A program made the translations under genes and the position numbers. Under the pieces are notes generated by a model. It saw nothing but the letters and a program-made list of their open reading frames with translations, was not told where the DNA came from and ran no database searches. A stretch of DNA of 64,000 nt from assembly GCA_028285105.1 (NCBI GenBank), contig JANQQE010000032.1, positions 1-64,000 of the forward strand, read 5' to 3'. Positions 46,863-55,685 of this stretch are shown piece after piece (position 1 is the stretch's first letter; each line of letters starts with the position of its first letter). This DNA comes from Alphaproteobacteria bacterium. Its GTDB lineage: Bacteria > Planctomycetota > Phycisphaerae > UBA1845.

Positions 46863-46897
46863 TGGGTGGCGCAACTTGATGGCTTACCGGTTTAACA

Positions 46898-46916
46898 GGT
46901 GCGTCCGGGACGCACC
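46898..46916. repeat. Intergenic palindrome
   Basis: GGTGCGTCC and GGACGCACC form a perfect 9-bp inverted repeat around one G. It lies just upstream of the biotin carboxylase gene and has no T run, so it does not look like a terminator. Confidence 0.7.
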
Positions 46917-46933
46917 CCTCGCGCGGGGTTCAT

Positions 46934-48424
46934 GTGTTTAAGAAAGTCTTAATTGCCAATCGGGGCGAGATTGCGGTTCGGATCACGAACACGCTTCAGC
47001 AGATGGGCATTGCTGCGGTGGCGGTTCATTCCGAACCGGATCGTTGGGGGCTTCATGTGCGCCGTGCCGACGAGGCCTACGCGCTTGATGGCGAGACAGC
47101 CGCAGACACTTACCTGCGCATCGATCGGATCATCGATATCGCCAAGTCTTGCGGGGCTGACGCGATCCATCCCGGTTATGGTTTCCTTTCCGAAAACGCC
47201 GAGTTCGCGCAGGCGTGCAGCGACGCGGGAATCGTGTTCATCGGCCCGAGTCCTGACGTGATTCGCAAGATGGGCGACAAGATGATCGCCAAGACGACGT
47301 TGGCCGAAGCAGGCGTGCCGGTCGTTCCCGGGTATTGGGATGAAGGGCATGCCGATGTGGCAACGCTCGAGAAGGAAGCCGAACGAATCGGATATCCGGT
47401 ACTCGTGAAAGCTGCGGCTGGCGGTGGCGGTAAGGGCATGCGCATCGCCAAAGACGTGAAGGAATTGCGCAGCGGTATCGATATTGCCCGTCGCGAATCG
47501 GCGAGTGCGTTTGGCGACGATCGCGTGTTTCTTGAAAAATACGTTACATCGCCGAGGCATGTGGAGTTTCAGGTTTTCGGCGATTCGGTTGGGAACGCGG
47601 TACACATGTTCGAGCGCGAATGCTCGATCCAGCGTCGCTATCAGAAAATCATCGAGGAGTCGCCCTCGCCGGCGCTGTCGCCCAAATTGCGTGAAGAAAT
47701 GGGAGCAGCCGCAGTCCAGGCGGCGCAGGCCCTTGGCTATTCGGGTGCGGGAACGGTCGAGTTCATTCTAGATGCGTCGGGCGCGTTTTATTTTCTGGAA
47801 GTCAACACGCGTTTGCAGGTCGAACATCCCATCACGGAGATGCGTCTGCAACTCGATTTGGTGAGACTTCAACTAGAGGTGGCGGCTGGTATGCCCCTGC
47901 CGTTCGAGCAAGCCGACCTGAATCCCTGCGGTCATGCTTTCGAGTGTCGCATTTATGCCGAAGACGCAACCCGCGGGTTCCTGCCGTCGGTTGGCGCGAT
48001 ACGCCATTTCGACGCGCCGGTCGGTGCAAATATTCGATTGGATTCGGGCGTGCAAGCTGGTGACGAAGTGTCGGTGTACTACGATCCGATGCTTGCGAAA
48101 CTGGCTGTATGGGGGCAAACGAGAGAAGAGGCGCTCGCCCGGATGGCATGGGCGCTTCGGCGATTCGTGGTGACGGGTGTGACGACGAACATCGCATTCA
48201 TGGCCGCCGTGTTGGCCGATCCCGCTTTCGTGAGGGGCGTGTACGACACGCACTTTTTGGATTCGTTTCGCGCTGACGGTCCGGCAGAGTTACCCGACGA
48301 AGTGCTGGTGGCAGCAGCGATGCTGGGGCGAGAAAAAAAGTCAACCGTACGCGGTGCGCAGTCCGAGGCGCAAACCAGCACCCCATCGCCCTGGCGCGAT
48401 GCCGGACATTGGCGCAGTGCTTGA
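46934..48424 (+). CDS. Biotin carboxylase subunit of an acyl-CoA carboxylase
   Basis: Predicted protein of 496 aa with a GTG start. The biotin carboxylase signatures are complete: KKVLIANRGEIAVRI, GYGFLSENAEFA, the ATP-grasp loop KAAAGGGGKGMR, MFERECSIQRRYQKIIEE, EVNTRLQVEH and the C-terminal RPTR-like region. It ends shortly after SPWRDAGHWR, where methylcrotonyl-type alpha chains would continue into a BT domain and biotin carrier. Here the carrier is a separate gene 43 bases on. HMG-CoA lyase follows, which points to leucine or isovalerate breakdown rather than fatty acid synthesis. No carboxyltransferase gene is in the window. Confidence 0.92.
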   Translation: MFKKVLIANRGEIAVRITNTLQQMGIAAVAVHSEPDRWGLHVRRADEAYALDGETAADTYLRIDRIIDIAKSCGADAIHPGYGFLSENAEFAQACSDAGIVFIGPSPDVIRKMGDKMIAKTTLAEAGVPVVPGYWDEGHADVATLEKEAERIGYPVLVKAAAGGGGKGMRIAKDVKELRSGIDIARRESASAFGDDRVFLEKYVTSPRHVEFQVFGDSVGNAVHMFERECSIQRRYQKIIEESPSPALSPKLREEMGAAAVQAAQALGYSGAGTVEFILDASGAFYFLEVNTRLQVEHPITEMRLQLDLVRLQLEVAAGMPLPFEQADLNPCGHAFECRIYAEDATRGFLPSVGAIRHFDAPVGANIRLDSGVQAGDEVSVYYDPMLAKLAVWGQTREEALARMAWALRRFVVTGVTTNIAFMAAVLADPAFVRGVYDTHFLDSFRADGPAELPDEVLVAAAMLGREKKSTVRGAQSEAQTSTPSPWRDAGHWRSA

Positions 48425-48467
48425 TGAAATGCTCTCTATTCTTGGAACGCTTTAGCAAAGTACGAAT

Positions 48468-49010
48468 ATGTCACGCAAGATAATGCTTCAACATTCGAGT
48501 CAACCGGAACCATTGAGCGTTTCCATTGAAAAGGTTGCTGACGGTTCCCCGCACGATTTTCGCGTCGCGTTGGACGGTCGCACGCTCGATGCCGAGATTG
48601 AGTTGGCGGCGGACGGTTCGGGCTGGATTCGCATGGGCGGAAAAGTCGTGCGGTTTTTTGGCAACCGGCGCAGCGATGACGTGCAGGTCTGGTACGGCGG
48701 ACAGGTTTACGATTTCAAGAAGATTGACGCGAACGGTCCGAATGCTGCAAAAGCGGGTGGGGCGATGATGCCCGAACTGATCGCGCCGATGCCTGGAACA
48801 ATTCTTCGCATTTTGGTGGCCGATGGCGATAGCCTCTCCGCCCATCAACCGCTGATCATCATGGAATCGATGAAGATGGAGATGACGATTTCCGCACCGG
48901 CGGTTGGCCGGGTGAAGGAAATTACGTGCTCGGAGGGCGAACTCGTCGAGATGGGGGCGCTGCTCGTTCGACTCGATCACACGGTTGAAGACGAGGAAGC
49001 GGATGAGTGA
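48468..49010 (+). CDS. Biotin carboxyl carrier subunit with BT-like domain
   Basis: Predicted protein of 180 aa. Residues about 18-86 are a beta-barrel-like region resembling the BT domain that joins carboxylase and carrier in methylcrotonyl-CoA carboxylase. Residues 103-178 are a biotinyl domain with biotinylated Lys136 in MESMKMEM. Its end overlaps the HMG-CoA lyase start by 8 bases. Together with the preceding biotin carboxylase it would form the alpha function of one carboxylase in two polypeptides. Confidence 0.9.
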   Translation: MSRKIMLQHSSQPEPLSVSIEKVADGSPHDFRVALDGRTLDAEIELAADGSGWIRMGGKVVRFFGNRRSDDVQVWYGGQVYDFKKIDANGPNAAKAGGAMMPELIAPMPGTILRILVADGDSLSAHQPLIIMESMKMEMTISAPAVGRVKEITCSEGELVEMGALLVRLDHTVEDEEADE

Positions 49011-49914
49011 TTCGCAGTCCAAAAAGGTTCACATCGTTGAAGTCGGTCCCCGAGATGGTTTGCAGAACGAACCTGAACAAATCAGCACCGAACACAAGCT
49101 CAAATTCATTCAGAAGCTTGTCGACGCGGGCCATTCGCAAATCGAAGTCACATCTTTCGTTCATCCGAAATTCGTCCCGCAACTTGCCGATGCCGGCGAA
49201 GTCATTGAAAACCTGCCACAATTGGAAGGCGTTTTCAGCGCGCTCGTGCCCAATGAACGCGGGTTGGATCGTGCCGTCGAAAGTGGGATCAAGCGCATTG
49301 CCGTCTTCACCGCCGCATCGGAAACGTTTTGCAAGAAAAACATTGGCATGAGTCGAGCCGACTCGCTTTCGGTTTTTGAGAGAATTTGCAAGCGCGCCAT
49401 CGATGGCGGTATCTCGGTTCGCGGATACGTTTCGACATGTTTCGTTTGTCCGTACGAAGGCGAGATTTCCGAATCGGTTGTCGCAGAAACGACGCGGGCG
49501 CTTTTGCAAATGGGCGTCGATGAAGTTTCCATCAGCGACACCATTGGTGCAGCGTGTCCAAACGATGTGGCTCGGGTGCTTTCGGGCGTATTGGCGTCGT
49601 CGCCGGTTGATGCGATTGCCCTACATTTTCATGATACTTATGGCACGGCGTTGGCGAACGTTTGCGAAGGGTTGCGGTTGGGCGTGGCGACGTTTGATGC
49701 GTCGTCGGGCGGGCTTGGCGGATGTCCGTTTGCACCCGGTGCAACGGGCAATCTTGCGACCGAAGATTTGTTGTATCTGCTGGATCGGATGGGCGCTGAA
49801 ACCGGCGTCGATTTGCAGCAGCAAGCCGAGGCGTCTCGATACATTGCAGGCGTATTGAGCAGGAAACTGCCGAGTCGTCAACTTCAGCGGTTGGATGCGG
49901 CTTGTGGGAATTGA
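49003..49914 (+). CDS. mvaB: Hydroxymethylglutaryl-CoA lyase
   Basis: Predicted protein of 303 aa cleaving HMG-CoA to acetoacetate and acetyl-CoA, the last step of leucine degradation. Motifs: EVGPRDGLQNE at the start, ALHFHDTYGTALANV (metal-binding His), and the signature SGGLGGCPFAPGATGNLATED with the active-site Cys. GAGGAAG precedes ATG 49003, which overlaps the biotin carrier stop, so they are coupled. A HMG-CoA lyase-like homocitrate synthase is less likely because the GGCP signature is exact. Confidence 0.94.
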   Translation: MSDSQSKKVHIVEVGPRDGLQNEPEQISTEHKLKFIQKLVDAGHSQIEVTSFVHPKFVPQLADAGEVIENLPQLEGVFSALVPNERGLDRAVESGIKRIAVFTAASETFCKKNIGMSRADSLSVFERICKRAIDGGISVRGYVSTCFVCPYEGEISESVVAETTRALLQMGVDEVSISDTIGAACPNDVARVLSGVLASSPVDAIALHFHDTYGTALANVCEGLRLGVATFDASSGGLGGCPFAPGATGNLATEDLLYLLDRMGAETGVDLQQQAEASRYIAGVLSRKLPSRQLQRLDAACGN

Positions 49915-50046
49915 GTTGCGTCGATGTGCCTTTTTCGTCGACTTTGATACAGTCTTGATATTGATCGTCTTCGTGATGCAGGGTCTCCCGCCCATTCAGG
50001 GTGGGGGCCTGATCGCGCATCGAGGGATCGTCGAACTTCGTCCGTC

Positions 50047-50067
50047 CCCCAGCCTAAAAGGCTGGGG
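50047..50067. repeat. Intergenic hairpin
   Basis: CCCCAGCC and GGCTGGGG pair perfectly around TAAAA. No T run follows on either side, so a termination role is doubtful. It lies 130 bases after mvaB and 50 bases before ribBA. Confidence 0.65.
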
Positions 50068-50115
50068 CACCCGCTATTTCACTTATTGTCAACCGGCTTC
50101 GAATTGGACCGTTCT

Positions 50116-51360
50116 ATGAGCAACACGTGCAGCAACATTGAGCAGGCGTTTGAAGACTTGCGTGCGGGCAAGATGATTATCCTCGTCGATGACGAAGATC
50201 GAGAAAACGAAGGCGATCTGGTGATGGCCGCCGAGAAGGTCACGCCCGACGCGGTGAATTTCATGCTCAAGGAAGCCCGCGGTGTGCTTTGTATTTCCAT
50301 GCCCCGCGAGCGCTGCGAAGCGCTCCACCTGCACAAACAAACCGCCGAAAACACGACCCGCTTCGGAACGGCATTTACGGTGACGGTCGATGCCCACTCG
50401 CGCTTCGGAGTGACGACGGGCGTGTCGGCAGCCGATCGCTGCAAAACGATCGAAGTGGCCTGCGCCGAAGACACCAAACCGACCGATCTCGCCCGACCCG
50501 GTCACCTCAATCCGCTGATGGCGGCTGACGGTGGTGTGCTGGTACGTTCCGGGCAAACGGAAGGCACCGTCGATCTGTGCAGGTTAGCCGGCTTGAAGTC
50601 GATGGGCGTGCTGATCGAAATCATGAACGACGATGGCACGATGGCCCGCCGTCCGGCGCTGGAACTCTTCGCGAAAAAGCACGGTCTTAACATCTATTCC
50701 GTCGCCCAAATCATCGAATACCGTCAGCAGCGCGAACAGTTTGTACAGCGCGGCGAGGTCATCAAACTGCCGACCAGGCACGGCGAATTTACGCTGATCG
50801 AGTATTCATCACCGGTCGATCACGAGCCGCACTTGGCGCTGTGCTGCGGAGGTATTGGCCCGGTGGGTGAGGACGGTGTGACCGTGCCGCACACGGATCC
50901 GGTTCTGGTGAGGGTCGAGTCGGAGTGCATGACGGGGCACGTGTTTGGGAGTCAGCGCTGCGATTGTGGTAGTCAGTTGAATCAGGCGATGGAGTTGATT
51001 CAAAAGGAAGGCAAGGGTGTGCTGATTTATCTGCGCCAGGAAGGGCGCAGCATTGGGTTGCACAATAAGCTGAAGGCGTACAGCTTGCAGGATGGGGGGC
51101 TTGATACGGTCGAAGCCAACGAAAAACTCGGTCTGCCAGCCGACCGGCGGGACTATGGCGTTGGCGCCCAGATTTGTCGCGACCTTGGTTTGCAACGTTT
51201 GCGCATTTTAACCAACAACCCGAAGAAGGTGAATCGTTTGGAGGTCTACGGCATTGAGATCGTCGAGCAACTTCCGATCGAAATCTCGCCGAATGCGCAT
51301 AACAAAGCGTATCTCGCGACGAAGAAGCAGAAAATGGGTCACACACTCGATCAAGTTTAG
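50116..51360 (+). CDS. ribBA: Bifunctional 3,4-dihydroxy-2-butanone-4-phosphate synthase / GTP cyclohydrolase II
   Basis: Predicted protein of 414 aa for the two entry steps of riboflavin synthesis. The N-terminal RibB part has [17 protein letters not shown] and [18 protein letters not shown]. The C-terminal RibA part (from about 215) has the zinc site [29 protein letters not shown] and [11 protein letters not shown] 50116 is the start typical for the family. No FMN riboswitch was recognised upstream. Confidence 0.96.
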   Translation: MSNTCSNIEQAFEDLRAGKMIILVDDEDRENEGDLVMAAEKVTPDAVNFMLKEARGVLCISMPRERCEALHLHKQTAENTTRFGTAFTVTVDAHSRFGVTTGVSAADRCKTIEVACAEDTKPTDLARPGHLNPLMAADGGVLVRSGQTEGTVDLCRLAGLKSMGVLIEIMNDDGTMARRPALELFAKKHGLNIYSVAQIIEYRQQREQFVQRGEVIKLPTRHGEFTLIEYSSPVDHEPHLALCCGGIGPVGEDGVTVPHTDPVLVRVESECMTGHVFGSQRCDCGSQLNQAMELIQKEGKGVLIYLRQEGRSIGLHNKLKAYSLQDGGLDTVEANEKLGLPADRRDYGVGAQICRDLGLQRLRILTNNPKKVNRLEVYGIEIVEQLPIEISPNAHNKAYLATKKQKMGHTLDQV

Positions 51361-51541
51361 GCGAGTGTCTCTGCGCCCGGTCTTATCCGAATTGTGTCGG
51401 ATGGATTCACTAGTTTCATGACCTTGACACGTTTGCAGTTTTCAAATATCCAAGTCGGTTCACGGGAGGGTGCGTTCGGGCTACTTTAAGCGCCGGATGT
51501 ACTTATAATTACAGCTTTCATAATTTCATTGAGGTGCATTC

Positions 51542-51730
51542 ATGTTTCGGAAACGTCGCACACGCATCTGTGCATTCTTTTTTTTGACAATGACAGTCTT
51601 CGGACTTCCCCGAATTCTGCTTGCCCATCCGGGTCATAGTATTTTGACGGGTTTGGTTTCCGACGCATTCTTGATGTCATCTGGCGGTTGCGATGACTCG
51701 TCTGGCACCGAAAATCTGGACGTCGAATAG
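51542..51730 (+). CDS. Small secreted protein
   Basis: Predicted protein of 62 aa. GAGGTG lies 7 bases before the ATG. The N-terminus is a signal peptide (RICAFFFLTMTVFGLPRILLA) followed by HPGHSILTGLVSDAF and an acidic end. HPGH after the cleavage site recalls the start of HupE-type metal transporters, but the rest is absent. It is followed closely by the gene at 51801 and could be a short partner or a degenerate remnant. Confidence 0.55.
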   Translation: MFRKRRTRICAFFFLTMTVFGLPRILLAHPGHSILTGLVSDAFLMSSGGCDDSSGTENLDVE

Positions 51731-51800
51731 TTCTTTCAGTCTGATTGTTTTCTGTTTACCAATCATACCTCAAGCGGTGCGAAGCGCACGGAGGCTTGCT

Positions 51801-52460
51801 GTGCATCAAAAAAATCTGCAATGCTGTTGGGCAATTGTTTTGACTTCTCTGGTGGTATTTGGCGCACGGGTCGATGCGTCGGAGATTGACTTTGAGGTTG
51901 GACTCAGCAATACCGAACCAAGCGACACCGAACAACCCGTATTGGCGTTGATCCGTCCATCAGAAGTCGATGAACCCTACGTTCTTGCGCGGATCGCATC
52001 GGGTGACTTTGAAGGTTACTACATGAGCATCGAACCGGGCTGGGATGGGCTGGCAGTCGATCGTCCAGAATCAAACGTCAACGCCCTCGATGAAAGCGCT
52101 GAAGTCGCCCTGGAGCGGATCAGCTTCGACACTGAATTTGCATTATACGACATCGACGGAAACGAAATCCTCACATCGGATGGCGATTCGCGAGTGTTTG
52201 TCGGCGACCCTGAGACCGACGAATTCATCTGGCACGAACATCTGTTGTTCGGTGTTGAACCCGGCGTCGATACGTCGCAAACCTATTCAGCGACATTTCG
52301 CTTCGTCGATTCAAATGGTGTGTACGGCGCTTCCGATGAGTTCACGTTGGTCTTTCAGCCGCTCGAGCCTCAGTCGTGTGGCGGTGGGGGTTGTGGTGCG
52401 ATCGGAATGACCGGAATGATCATGTCTCTGGTCGGATTGACCCGTTTCCGTCGCCGATAA
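51801..52460 (+). CDS. Secreted protein with C-terminal hydrophobic anchor
   Basis: Predicted protein of 219 aa with a GTG start 6 bases after CGGAGG. A signal peptide (CCWAIVLTSLVVFGARVDA) precedes a beta-rich acidic domain. The C-terminus GAIGMTGMIMSLVGLTRFRRR, preceded by QSCGGGGC, has the small-residue stretch, hydrophobic helix and basic tail of PEP-CTERM-like sorting signals, though without PEP. It may be sorted and anchored at the cell surface. The family was not recognised. Confidence 0.75.
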   Translation: MHQKNLQCCWAIVLTSLVVFGARVDASEIDFEVGLSNTEPSDTEQPVLALIRPSEVDEPYVLARIASGDFEGYYMSIEPGWDGLAVDRPESNVNALDESAEVALERISFDTEFALYDIDGNEILTSDGDSRVFVGDPETDEFIWHEHLLFGVEPGVDTSQTYSATFRFVDSNGVYGASDEFTLVFQPLEPQSCGGGGCGAIGMTGMIMSLVGLTRFRRR

Positions 52461-52713
52461 ATCAACACAACAATCGATACTCAGAAGTTGCGGTGCGTCC
52501 TATATTCGTAGCCCGCAAGGCAACTCTTGACGCATCAATCGAATTCGGTAAGGCCCGCCTTACCGGACGCGATTCTTGTCTATTGCACACCTGCGCACTT
52601 CCCAAGCTGCGCTGCTCCATCGTCGATGCACTATGAACGCGAGCGCAATCGATCTCGTCGCCAGACGGATTCGCGCGCACATTTGCATTTAGACGTACGG
52701 AGCATAGTTTCAA

Positions 52714-54753
52714 GTGATTCGCATCAGTAGACGGATGACGTTCGCTGCGATCGGGATGCTGATCGTCGCTGCGGTTTGCGCCCTGACCAGCGCCAAACGC
52801 GATCATTCATTTGTGGGGCATTTGTTCGCACAGTGGATGCCGGTGTTTCTGTATTCGATCGCAGGTTCATTGGCGGTCATCGCCGCCGGAGTTTTTGCGA
52901 CGGGCAGGCGCTGGTTGAAGGAATCGGCGAAGTTGAAAGAGGCGATCCGCGAGGCCAAGTCGGAAGACACCCAAATCGAACCCGCGCAGTTTCGCGTCAA
53001 AGAGATCAGACTGTGCGCAGACGTGATCGCCAGTACGCTCGCGACCATGCGCCATGAGCACAAGCAAATCAGCGATGTGGCGTCACGCGATCCATTGACT
53101 GGACTGCCCAACCGGCGGGCCTTTATGCAGACACTCACGCGCGAGGCGGCTGTCGCTGCTCGAACGGGTTGGCCGCTCTCCTTGATGATGGTGGACCTGG
53201 ATCACTTCAAGAAACTCAACGACACCTACGGTCACCAAGCCGGCGACTTCGTGCTAAAGCGAGCGTCGCGCAGGATGGCCAGCCAACTGCGACGGACAGA
53301 CGAAGTGGCGCGGTATGGGGGAGAAGAGTTCGTCGTGATTCTGCCGAACACCCGCATCGAACAAGCCCGTGAGGTGGCTGAGCAATTGTGCAACGCCCTT
53401 CGTTGCGACCCGATGAATTTTGAAGGGCAATCGATCAGCGTGACAGCCAGCATCGGTGTTTCGGAAGTGCAGGAAAGTCAGGTCGATGACGCCAATGAAC
53501 TGATCAAGTTGGCCGACGGAGCGCTCTATGAGGCCAAGTCCCAGGGGCGAGATCGCGTCGTGGTCGCCGAACCGGCCAAAGACACCAAGGGAGATGTGCC
53601 GGACATGAGCGATTTGCTCACGTCGCTTCAAGCTCCAACCAAACCGGTCAAAACTGATGTCGTGGATCGCGATGCCATGGCCTTGATGGGTTCGACGTTT
53701 TCGATCCTGCAACTGATTCCCGATCGTCATCGGGTGGCGCAAGACATCGTGGAGCAAGTCGTTGCTGTGTTGGGAGGGGCTAGGGCGGCGCTGCATGTCA
53801 TTGACGAATCGACGTACGGACTCAAGTGTCTTGCCGATGTTCGCATCGGAGATGAGGATATTATGTTGCCCGAAAGTACGCTGGTCCGTTGGGTGGAGGA
53901 TCAGCAGCAACCCATTGATACCTCCAACTCGTCGATTGTTGACGTGTCAATGGAGCCAATCGGTCCAGGTGGAGTGTCCAGACCGGTCATCCGTCTTCCG
54001 CTTCAGGCATCGGGCGTGTTTATCGGCGTGGTGGAGGCTGTCCCGCAGAGTGGCGAGCCTTCGCTGACGCCAAGGCAGCAGTCTGTGCTTGTGGCCCTCA
54101 GTGCGATTGGTTGCACGGCGCTGCGCAATTGCGACAGGCACATGGCCCAGCAGCTTCGTTGGGTGCGTTTGATCGAAGCCCTTTGTCAGACGATCCATTC
54201 GATTCACCCGTACATGCGCGACCATGCCGAACGGGTCAGCACATTGGCGGTCAAGATCGCCCGCGAATTGGGGCAAAGCAACGAGGACGAGTTACAGAGG
54301 ATTCAACTTGCCGGGCTGCTGCACGACATCGGTAAGATCGGTTTGCCGCGAGCCTTGTTTGAAAAACGTGGACGACTGCGCACCGGAGAGCGTCGCCGGA
54401 TTCAGGAGCATTGCGAGATTGGCGAGAGCATCCTGAGGCGCGTGCCCGGCATGGAGTATCTCGCACGAATCGTAAGACACCATCACGAGCATTTCGATGG
54501 CGGCGGATATCCCGACGGGTTGGCTGGCGATGAGATACCGCTTGAATCGAGAATCATCGCCCTCGCAGAAGCCCGGGATGCGATGCGATCGAAGCGGCCC
54601 TTCCGCGATGTCCTGACAGAAGAAGAAACGTGCAAGCGATTACGCGAAGCGTCGGGAACGCAGTTCGACCCAGCCGTCGTGTCGGCATACCTGACGCTGT
54701 CGGGCAAGATGGACGCACCGTCATCGACGTCGGAGCTTTTGCTCGAAGCATAA
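52714..54753 (+). CDS. Membrane GGDEF / HD-GYP cyclic di-GMP enzyme
   Basis: Predicted protein of 679 aa with a GTG start. Two hydrophobic helices at the N-terminus are followed by a GGDEF domain (about 125-290) with the active-site GGEEF. The region DRHRVAQDIVEQVV to PVIRLPLQASGVF is GAF-like. The C-terminal HD-GYP domain has LLHDIGKIG and HHHEHFDGGGYPDGL. So one protein carries both synthesis and breakdown functions; which dominates cannot be told. The last GGEEF and HD-GYP residues are intact. It is unrelated in operon terms to the HD-GYP protein encoded at 9962. Confidence 0.92.
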   Translation: MIRISRRMTFAAIGMLIVAAVCALTSAKRDHSFVGHLFAQWMPVFLYSIAGSLAVIAAGVFATGRRWLKESAKLKEAIREAKSEDTQIEPAQFRVKEIRLCADVIASTLATMRHEHKQISDVASRDPLTGLPNRRAFMQTLTREAAVAARTGWPLSLMMVDLDHFKKLNDTYGHQAGDFVLKRASRRMASQLRRTDEVARYGGEEFVVILPNTRIEQAREVAEQLCNALRCDPMNFEGQSISVTASIGVSEVQESQVDDANELIKLADGALYEAKSQGRDRVVVAEPAKDTKGDVPDMSDLLTSLQAPTKPVKTDVVDRDAMALMGSTFSILQLIPDRHRVAQDIVEQVVAVLGGARAALHVIDESTYGLKCLADVRIGDEDIMLPESTLVRWVEDQQQPIDTSNSSIVDVSMEPIGPGGVSRPVIRLPLQASGVFIGVVEAVPQSGEPSLTPRQQSVLVALSAIGCTALRNCDRHMAQQLRWVRLIEALCQTIHSIHPYMRDHAERVSTLAVKIARELGQSNEDELQRIQLAGLLHDIGKIGLPRALFEKRGRLRTGERRRIQEHCEIGESILRRVPGMEYLARIVRHHHEHFDGGGYPDGLAGDEIPLESRIIALAEARDAMRSKRPFRDVLTEEETCKRLREASGTQFDPAVVSAYLTLSGKMDAPSSTSELLLEA

Positions 54754-54773
54754 CGGTAGTTTTGACGATGGCT

Positions 54774-54802
54774 TTGACACCCTGTGAAAAATCAGATATG
54801 AC
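54774..54802 (+). promoter_or_regulatory. Probable sigma70-type promoter of kdsB
   Basis: TTGACA (54774-54779), a 17-base spacer and TATGAC (54797-54802) lie 50 bases before the kdsB start, close to consensus spacing. Confidence 0.55.
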
Positions 54803-54852
54803 TGCTTCGTGCCACACCAACACGTAAGCATCTTTGTGTGGAGGGTCGAGCG

Positions 54853-55614
54853 ATGAACGCCCTTGCGGTCATCCCAGCCCGTTTTGCCTCCACGCGTTTT
54901 CCTGGCAAACCCCTCGCCAACAAAACCGGAAAGTATCTGATCCAGCATGTGTACGAGCGCGCGGCGCAATGTACCCGCGTGGATCGCGTGGTGGTTGCGA
55001 CGGATGATGAGCGGATACGTGAAGCGGTCGAGTCGTTCGGTGGCGATGTGGTGATGACGCGCGACGATCATCCGACCGGTACGGACCGGGTGGCTGAGGT
55101 GGCTGCTAAAATCAAGTCTGGTCTAGTCGTTAATGTGCAGGGCGACGAACCGGAAATCGATCCAGCCCACATCGACACGCTGGTCGAATCTTTACAAGCG
55201 GACACCGATGCGACGATCGCGACGTTGGCGTGTCCGTTTGCGGTGTTGGAGGCGGCTGACCCGCGCGATCCGAATGCGGTGAAGGTGGTGATGGATGGGT
55301 ACGGGCGGGCGATTTATTTTAGCCGGGCGCTGATTCCCCATCCTCGCGGATTTGAAACGAAGGGCACATCCCACCAACCCGCACCATATTTGCTGCACTT
55401 AGGTGTGTATGCATATCGATCTGCGTTTCTCGAAGAAGTTCAAACGCTTCAACCGACTCCATTGGAGCGGACCGAAAAGTTGGAGCAACTTCGCTGGATT
55501 GAACATGGATACAGCATCGCGGTGCGGTTGGTGAATCGGGCTGCGATCGGTATTGATACGCCCCAAGACTACGACGCTTTTGTAGAGCGCGTGGCTGCGT
55601 TGACGAATCCATAG
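54853..55614 (+). CDS. kdsB: 3-deoxy-manno-octulosonate cytidylyltransferase (CMP-KDO synthetase)
   Basis: Predicted protein of 253 aa activating KDO with CTP for the inner core of lipopolysaccharide. Motifs: VIPARFASTRFPGKPL, VVNVQGDEPEIDP, and LHLGVYAYRSAFL with EQLRWIEHG. GGAGGG precedes ATG 54853. It stands 71 bases upstream of CTP synthase, which provides its nucleotide. It is one of the clearer signs of an LPS-bearing outer membrane. Confidence 0.95.
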   Translation: MNALAVIPARFASTRFPGKPLANKTGKYLIQHVYERAAQCTRVDRVVVATDDERIREAVESFGGDVVMTRDDHPTGTDRVAEVAAKIKSGLVVNVQGDEPEIDPAHIDTLVESLQADTDATIATLACPFAVLEAADPRDPNAVKVVMDGYGRAIYFSRALIPHPRGFETKGTSHQPAPYLLHLGVYAYRSAFLEEVQTLQPTPLERTEKLEQLRWIEHGYSIAVRLVNRAAIGIDTPQDYDAFVERVAALTNP

Positions 55615-55685
55615 TGGGCGACTTGCGTGGGATCGAGATGATTCTGCAATGAGCGAACAAACCCTGTGATGCATTGGCGAAACCC

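Noticed and set aside
49915..50115. FMN riboswitch upstream of ribBA
   Set aside because: The conserved AGGGGC... and related FMN-aptamer blocks are absent; only a simple hairpin is seen.
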